From Psychrobacillus sp. BL-248-WT-3 (GTDB taxonomy: Bacteria > Bacillota > Bacilli > Bacillales_A > Planococcaceae): a DNA stretch of 35,504 bases. The notes beneath the pieces are model-generated. The model did not search any database and had not been told where the DNA came from. It was given only the letters and a program-made list of their open reading frames with translations. The stretch spans positions 1-35,504 of the forward strand of contig NZ_JABAFC010000038.1 in NCBI RefSeq assembly GCF_012843435.1, in the 5' to 3' direction. Shown here piece by piece: positions 31,902 to 35,504 of this stretch. Numbering within the stretch: position 1 is the stretch's first letter; each line of letters begins with the position of its first letter. Position numbers and translations under genes: made by a program.

Positions 31902-33497
31902 ATGCGAATAATGTATACTAACGGCAATATTTTTACGATGAACTTGGAGGAACCGCTTGTCCAGTCCATAGTGATAGAAAATGAAAAAATTATAGATTTA
32001 GGAACGAATGAGGATATGCTCCTTCAATGGGGAAGAGATCATACGACCGTAATTGATTTGGATGGTAAGTATGTATTTCCAGGATTGATAGACAGTCATT
32101 TACATATTTCGAGTGTAGGGATTAATGCACAGGAGTTAGACCTGACTGGAATTGAAACGAAAGAGAAACTACTAAATGTGATTAGTAACAAGGCTAGCTC
32201 TATTCAACCTGGTGAATGGATCCTAGGTAGAGGCTGGGATGAAAACATCTTCCCCGACAAGCAAATTCCTTCCATTGAAGAATTAGACTATGTCTCACCG
32301 GGCTCCCCATTATTTTTACCAAGAATTTGTGGGCATGCCTTCCTAGTAAATTCAAAGGCTTTAGAGCAAAGTGGGTATCACCCAGATATGACTATTCCTT
32401 ATGGGGGAACAGTCGTAAAAAGTTTGGAAACAAATAAACCGAATGGATTATTACTTGAGACAGCCTCAGATTTAATTACAGAAAGAATACCAACAAAAAG
32501 CTACGATCAGCTCAAAGTTGCTTTAAAGTGGGGCTTAAAGGAAGCTCTAAAATTTGGCATGACAAGTATTCATACGAATGATCCTACATATTTGAATGGT
32601 GCTAGGCAAACATACAAGCTCTTTGATGAACTTATCAATCAAGAAGGAATGGGCCCACGAAGTAATCTATTAATGGACTATAAATATCTGGAAGAACTAA
32701 AGGATGCCGGTATGTCTGCTGGGTTTGGTAATGATAAGGTGACGATCGGGGCGATAAAGTTTTTTGCTGATGGTGCATTGGGAGGAAGAACAGCGCTTTT
32801 ATCGGAGCCTTATGCTGACAATCCAGGTAATTATGGAAGCGCGATGTACGATAAGGAAGAGCTTTTGCAACTTATGAAAAATTGTAGAGAATTTAACATG
32901 CCAATTGCAGTGCATACCATTGGTGATCAGGCATTAATAGATGTTTTAGATAACCTAGACCAGCTAAAACCAGTTGCTTTTAGAGATAGACTAATACACG
33001 TGTCTATTTTAAACAATGAATTAATTGAGCGCCTAGCCAGCCCTCATCGAATAATTGATGTACAACCTAGATTTATAGCAAGTGATTATCCTTGGATTGT
33101 CGACCGTGTAGGGGAGACTCGTGCCAATATGTCCTATCCATTTAAAACTTTACTTGAAAGAGGTGTAATCACTGCGGGTAGCTCTGATGCACCAATAGAG
33201 CCCTTAAATCCTTTGCTAGGAATTCATGCAGCCGTTACTCGTAAAAAGATAGGAGAAGCACATAATGGCTATAATGAAGCAGAGAAAATTTCCATGTTTC
33301 AGGCGTTTAAAATGTTTACTATTGGAGGAGCTTTTGCCACTAATGAAGAACACACCAAAGGATCTTTAGAAAGAGGGAAGTTCGGGGATATGACTGTATT
33401 GAACAAAAATCCATTTATTATGGAAAATGCAGATCAACTGTTAGAAACAGAAGTAGAAATGACTATTATTGGCGGAGAAATAAAATATAGAAAATAA
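31902..33497 (+). CDS. YtcJ-like amidohydrolase
   Basis: A 531-residue metal-dependent hydrolase of the amidohydrolase-3/YtcJ family. A small beta-sandwich domain made of both ends (start TNGNIFTMN, end FGDMTVLNKNPF) surrounds a TIM barrel. Metal ligands visible are His66 and His68 in DSHLH, KFFADGALGGRTA in the barrel, HTIGDQA and the Asp in SSDAPIEP. Family members cut C-N bonds in cyclic or acylated amides, but this substrate is unknown. AAAGGGAGG precedes the ATG. The AGCS symporter gene starts 20 bases after its stop, so an operon that hydrolyses an amino acid derivative and takes up the amino acid is plausible (inference). Confidence 0.88.
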   Translation: MRIMYTNGNIFTMNLEEPLVQSIVIENEKIIDLGTNEDMLLQWGRDHTTVIDLDGKYVFPGLIDSHLHISSVGINAQELDLTGIETKEKLLNVISNKASSIQPGEWILGRGWDENIFPDKQIPSIEELDYVSPGSPLFLPRICGHAFLVNSKALEQSGYHPDMTIPYGGTVVKSLETNKPNGLLLETASDLITERIPTKSYDQLKVALKWGLKEALKFGMTSIHTNDPTYLNGARQTYKLFDELINQEGMGPRSNLLMDYKYLEELKDAGMSAGFGNDKVTIGAIKFFADGALGGRTALLSEPYADNPGNYGSAMYDKEELLQLMKNCREFNMPIAVHTIGDQALIDVLDNLDQLKPVAFRDRLIHVSILNNELIERLASPHRIIDVQPRFIASDYPWIVDRVGETRANMSYPFKTLLERGVITAGSSDAPIEPLNPLLGIHAAVTRKKIGEAHNGYNEAEKISMFQAFKMFTIGGAFATNEEHTKGSLERGKFGDMTVLNKNPFIMENADQLLETEVEMTIIGGEIKYRK

Positions 33498-33517
33498 TAG
33501 AATAAGGGGGTTACAGC

Positions 33518-34978
33518 ATGGAAGCGTTATTGGAAACGATAGTAGCATGGCTATGGGGTTTACCATTAATATTTACAGTTCTCTTTGTAGGACTCTACTT
33601 TACAATAGGAAGTAAATTGTTTCAATTTGGCTATCTGCCTCATATTTTCAAGGTAACTTTCGGGGAACTATTTAAAAAGAAAGATAAATCCGCTGATACA
33701 AAGGGGATATTAACGCCATTTCAAGCTGTAAGCACAGCGATAGGAGGTAGCGTCGGAGTAGGAAATATAGGTGGTGTCGCGACCGCTATAGCTATTGGTG
33801 GACCCGGTGCAGTCCTGTGGATGTGGTTGACTGCTTTACTAGGGATGATCACGAAGACTGTTGAAGTAACTTTATCGGTCCATTATCGAAATACAGACGA
33901 AAAAGGACAGCCATTTGGTGGACCCACTTATTATATGGAGAAGGGCTTAGGAGAAGAGAAAAACTTTAAGTTTTGGAAGATACCTGCCATTCTTTTTGGC
34001 ATAGGGATATTTACTACATTCTTCATCACGCTTCAAAATTATACGATTTCCGAGGCATTAAGTTCTACTTTTAATATAAGTATGATCCCTGCATCCTTCA
34101 TTTATCTAGTTCTCATTTATATTATTATTTACGGAGGAATTAAACGGATTGGAGAAATCGCTGGACGACTTGTACCTTTTATGTGTATTTTTTACGTGCT
34201 GGCTGGACTATTTATAATTTTAAAAAATTACTCTGAGATTATTCCGGTTTTTTCTTTAATATTTGATAGTGCTTTTAATGGAACTGCCGCAGTAGGTGGG
34301 TTCGCTGGAGCAGCAATCGCACAAGTAATTCGCATGGGAGTAGCAAGAGCAGTCTATAGTAATGAGGCTGGATGGGGGACATCCCCAATGATTCACTCTA
34401 CGGCTAAAACTAGTCATCCGGTTAAACAAGGAATGTGGGGAGCAGTAGAAGTATTTATAGATACTATGATCGTTTGTACAATTACGGCATTTACTATTAT
34501 TATCACCGGTGCTTGGTCTTCAGGATTAGATGGTGCTGCGTTAACACTGTCGGCTTTTGAGATTGGAATTGGTGAATTTGGCAGATATGTAATCACTATT
34601 TCTATTTTCCTCTTCGGTCTAACTACATCTACAGGCTGGTATACGTACTATGAAATTTTGTTAAGACAAGTCTTTGGGGATGAAAAGAAGTTAACGTTAA
34701 AATATAAGATTTTGCTTTGGTTTAAATGGCTTTACCCAATACCTGGGTTCCTTATGGTTGTTTATGCTGTGATGTATAACCTGCCTGGGAAGGCGGTATG
34801 GTATTTTGCTGATATAACTACAGCGATCCCTACCTTCGTAAACTTAGTTGTCTTACTATTTTTAAGTAAGAAATTCTTTGAGTTATTAAGAGATTACAAG
34901 GCTAGATATTTAAATATAGGCGTGGTGGATCCAAACTTTAATGTGTTTTATGAGGATCGTTTGAAGAAGAAAAAATGA
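33518..34978 (+). CDS. Alanine/glycine:cation symporter (AGCS family)
   Basis: A 486-residue sodium-coupled neutral amino acid importer with about eleven membrane helices. The family motifs are AVSTAIGGSVGVGNIGGVATAIAIGGPGAV (about 70-99) and VARAVYSNEAGWGTSPMIHSTAKTSHPVKQGMWG (about 275-308), both close to consensus. AAGGGGG lies seven bases before the ATG. It is the second gene of the pair with the amidohydrolase and is followed by a strong terminator. Confidence 0.95.
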   Translation: MEALLETIVAWLWGLPLIFTVLFVGLYFTIGSKLFQFGYLPHIFKVTFGELFKKKDKSADTKGILTPFQAVSTAIGGSVGVGNIGGVATAIAIGGPGAVLWMWLTALLGMITKTVEVTLSVHYRNTDEKGQPFGGPTYYMEKGLGEEKNFKFWKIPAILFGIGIFTTFFITLQNYTISEALSSTFNISMIPASFIYLVLIYIIIYGGIKRIGEIAGRLVPFMCIFYVLAGLFIILKNYSEIIPVFSLIFDSAFNGTAAVGGFAGAAIAQVIRMGVARAVYSNEAGWGTSPMIHSTAKTSHPVKQGMWGAVEVFIDTMIVCTITAFTIIITGAWSSGLDGAALTLSAFEIGIGEFGRYVITISIFLFGLTTSTGWYTYYEILLRQVFGDEKKLTLKYKILLWFKWLYPIPGFLMVVYAVMYNLPGKAVWYFADITTAIPTFVNLVVLLFLSKKFFELLRDYKARYLNIGVVDPNFNVFYEDRLKKKK

Positions 34979-35022
34979 TTTTCGCCATGGGAGAGAATCA
35001 CGTATAAAGGTATGAGCAAACA

Positions 35023-35040
35023 TGAATGTATATACATTCA
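35023..35040. promoter_or_regulatory. Perfect 18-bp palindrome
   Basis: TGAATGTATATACATTCA is a perfect palindrome between the symporter stop and its terminator. It shares the core TGTATA...TACATTC with the operator at 6667-6710, but no promoter is apparent beside it. Confidence 0.3.
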
Positions 35041-35044
35041 CGTC

Positions 35045-35095
35045 AGACTGTAGGCAAAATCCAAAAATTTTGGAGTTTGCCTACAGTCTTTTTTC
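35045..35095 (+). terminator. Terminator after AGCS symporter
   Basis: AGACTGTAGGCAAA and TTTGCCTACAGTCT are perfect reverse complements around an inner CCAAAA/TTTTGG stem, followed by a T run. Confidence 0.95.
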
Positions 35096-35117
35096 TTTTA
35101 AAATAGAAGTAACGCGA

Positions 35118-35235
35118 GGAAGAGTTGATTTCCGCTACGAACGGACGCTTTCCGCGGGCACGGCTTAGGCCGCTTCCCTCGCTGCGCTCAGTCCAGGGTC
35201 TTCAGCTCGCGCTGTTCCCGCTGGAGCATTCCTGT
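35118..35235. repeat. GC-rich extragenic repeat beside the IS110 element
   Basis: This block is far richer in GC than the flanks and contains GCTTTCCGCGGGCACGGC, CTCGCTGCGCTCAG and GTTCCCGCTGGAG. From memory it matches a repeat found in many intergenic regions of Bacillaceae. A decayed inverted copy lies at 7483-7522. It may be the IS target or part of the IS left end. Confidence 0.55.
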
Positions 35236-35504
35236 ATGATTACTTTACAGGCTCTTGAAAAAAAAAGAACCCTCTTATATGATGCTAGAGTAACAACAAC
35301 CAATTGAATACTCAAAACATATATAGGAGGGCCTCTTATGAATAATAGTACGAATCATAAAATTAATCAAGTGAGTGAAAAGACGTTGGTCATTGGGATC
35401 GATATCGCCAAGCGCAAACATTACGCATGTGCTGTAGACGACCGTGGACGAGTATTGCATAAGTCATTCCCTATCAGACAGTCGGCAGAAGGATTTACGA
35501 CCTT
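35236..35504 (+). mobile_element. Left part of an IS110-family insertion sequence
   Basis: The element consists of a non-coding leader of about 100 bases and the start of its transposase, then runs off the window. The left boundary is not certain; it may lie near 35227-35240, where the extragenic repeat pattern breaks off. CCCTCTTATAT (35270-35280) can pair with ATATAGGAGGG (35321-35331), hiding the ribosome site of the transposase. Confidence 0.6.
35338..35504 (+). CDS. IS110-family transposase, N-terminal part (cut by window end)
   Basis: Fifty-five codons are visible and the frame is still open at the last base. Residues 17-30 (LVIGIDIAKRKHYA) hold the first acidic residue of the DEDD (RuvC-like) catalytic domain in the sequence context typical of IS110/IS1111 transposases, followed by AVDDRGRVLH and FPIRQSAEGF. 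TAGGAGG lies seven bases before the ATG. Base composition is richer in GC than the host genes around it. The C-terminal serine domain would lie outside the window, so intactness cannot be judged. Confidence 0.85.
   Translation, partial: MNNSTNHKINQVSEKTLVIGIDIAKRKHYACAVDDRGRVLHKSFPIRQSAEGFTT

Noticed and set aside
35125-35307. 60-codon frame across the GC-rich repeat
   Set aside because: It reads through a non-coding repeat and has no ribosome site. The real coding start in this area is the transposase at 35338.

Overview
The window reads as chromosomal DNA of a low-GC, endospore-forming member of the Bacillales, most like the Planococcaceae/Bacillaceae (Psychrobacillus- or Sporosarcina-like). 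The evidence is the sporulation regulator gerE with a sigma-K-type promoter, a gerA-family germinant-receptor operon, the Bacillus-type block ysmA-gerE-ysmB-racE-rph-ysnA-ysnB, strong AGGAGG ribosome sites and a C30 carotenoid operon. Genus placement is inference.

Layout. 1-290: a GC-rich extragenic repeat, then the ysmA promoter and leader. 291-4308: ysmA, gerE, ysmB, racE, rph, ysnA and ysnB, the same order as B. subtilis except that gerM is missing between racE and rph. 4317-4540: a tRNA-Arg(TCT) cassette with its own promoter and terminator. About 4560-5040: no intact gene, possible coding debris. 5137-7420: an acidic amino acid/dicarboxylate symporter, then an unrecognised small protein and an IsdG-type monooxygenase behind a striking 18-bp operator dyad. 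7686-11395: a germinant receptor in B-A-C order. 11486-11712: a second, identical tRNA-Arg cassette. 12001-13244: a tRNA-dihydrouridine synthase and a 45-residue YfhE-like peptide. 13464-19191: crtN-crtM-crtP-crtQ-crtO, which covers most of a staphyloxanthin-type pathway. 19266-22412: a single-chain dihydroxyacetone kinase divergent from a DUF819 membrane protein. 22703-25869: a CNT nucleoside transporter with cre-like sites in its leader, and a second dicarboxylate/glutamate-type symporter. 25945-28087: an NdpA/YejK-like nucleoid protein divergent from an EVE-like/HNH endonuclease. 28396-31014: an operon of a four-helix membrane protein, a TPR protein with a C-terminal membrane anchor, and a TPR-AAA+ ATPase. 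31160-34978: a YitT-family protein without its C-terminal domain, a YtcJ-like amidohydrolase and an AGCS amino acid symporter. 35118-35504: a GC-rich repeat followed by the start of an IS110-family transposase that runs off the window.

How the parts work together. The crt genes form a chain: CrtM condenses two farnesyl diphosphates, CrtN desaturates, CrtP oxidises a terminal methyl, CrtQ glycosylates and CrtO acylates. The aldehyde dehydrogenase needed to complete the pathway is not in the window. The three Ger proteins would form one inner-membrane germinant receptor in the spore. The best candidates for something undescribed are the membrane/TPR/AAA+ operon, the neighbouring EVE-HNH plus nucleoid-protein pair, the doubly palindromic operator in front of the small protein and monooxygenase, and the possible bridge-RNA region of the IS110 element. 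No CRISPR array, prophage structural gene or rRNA was seen.
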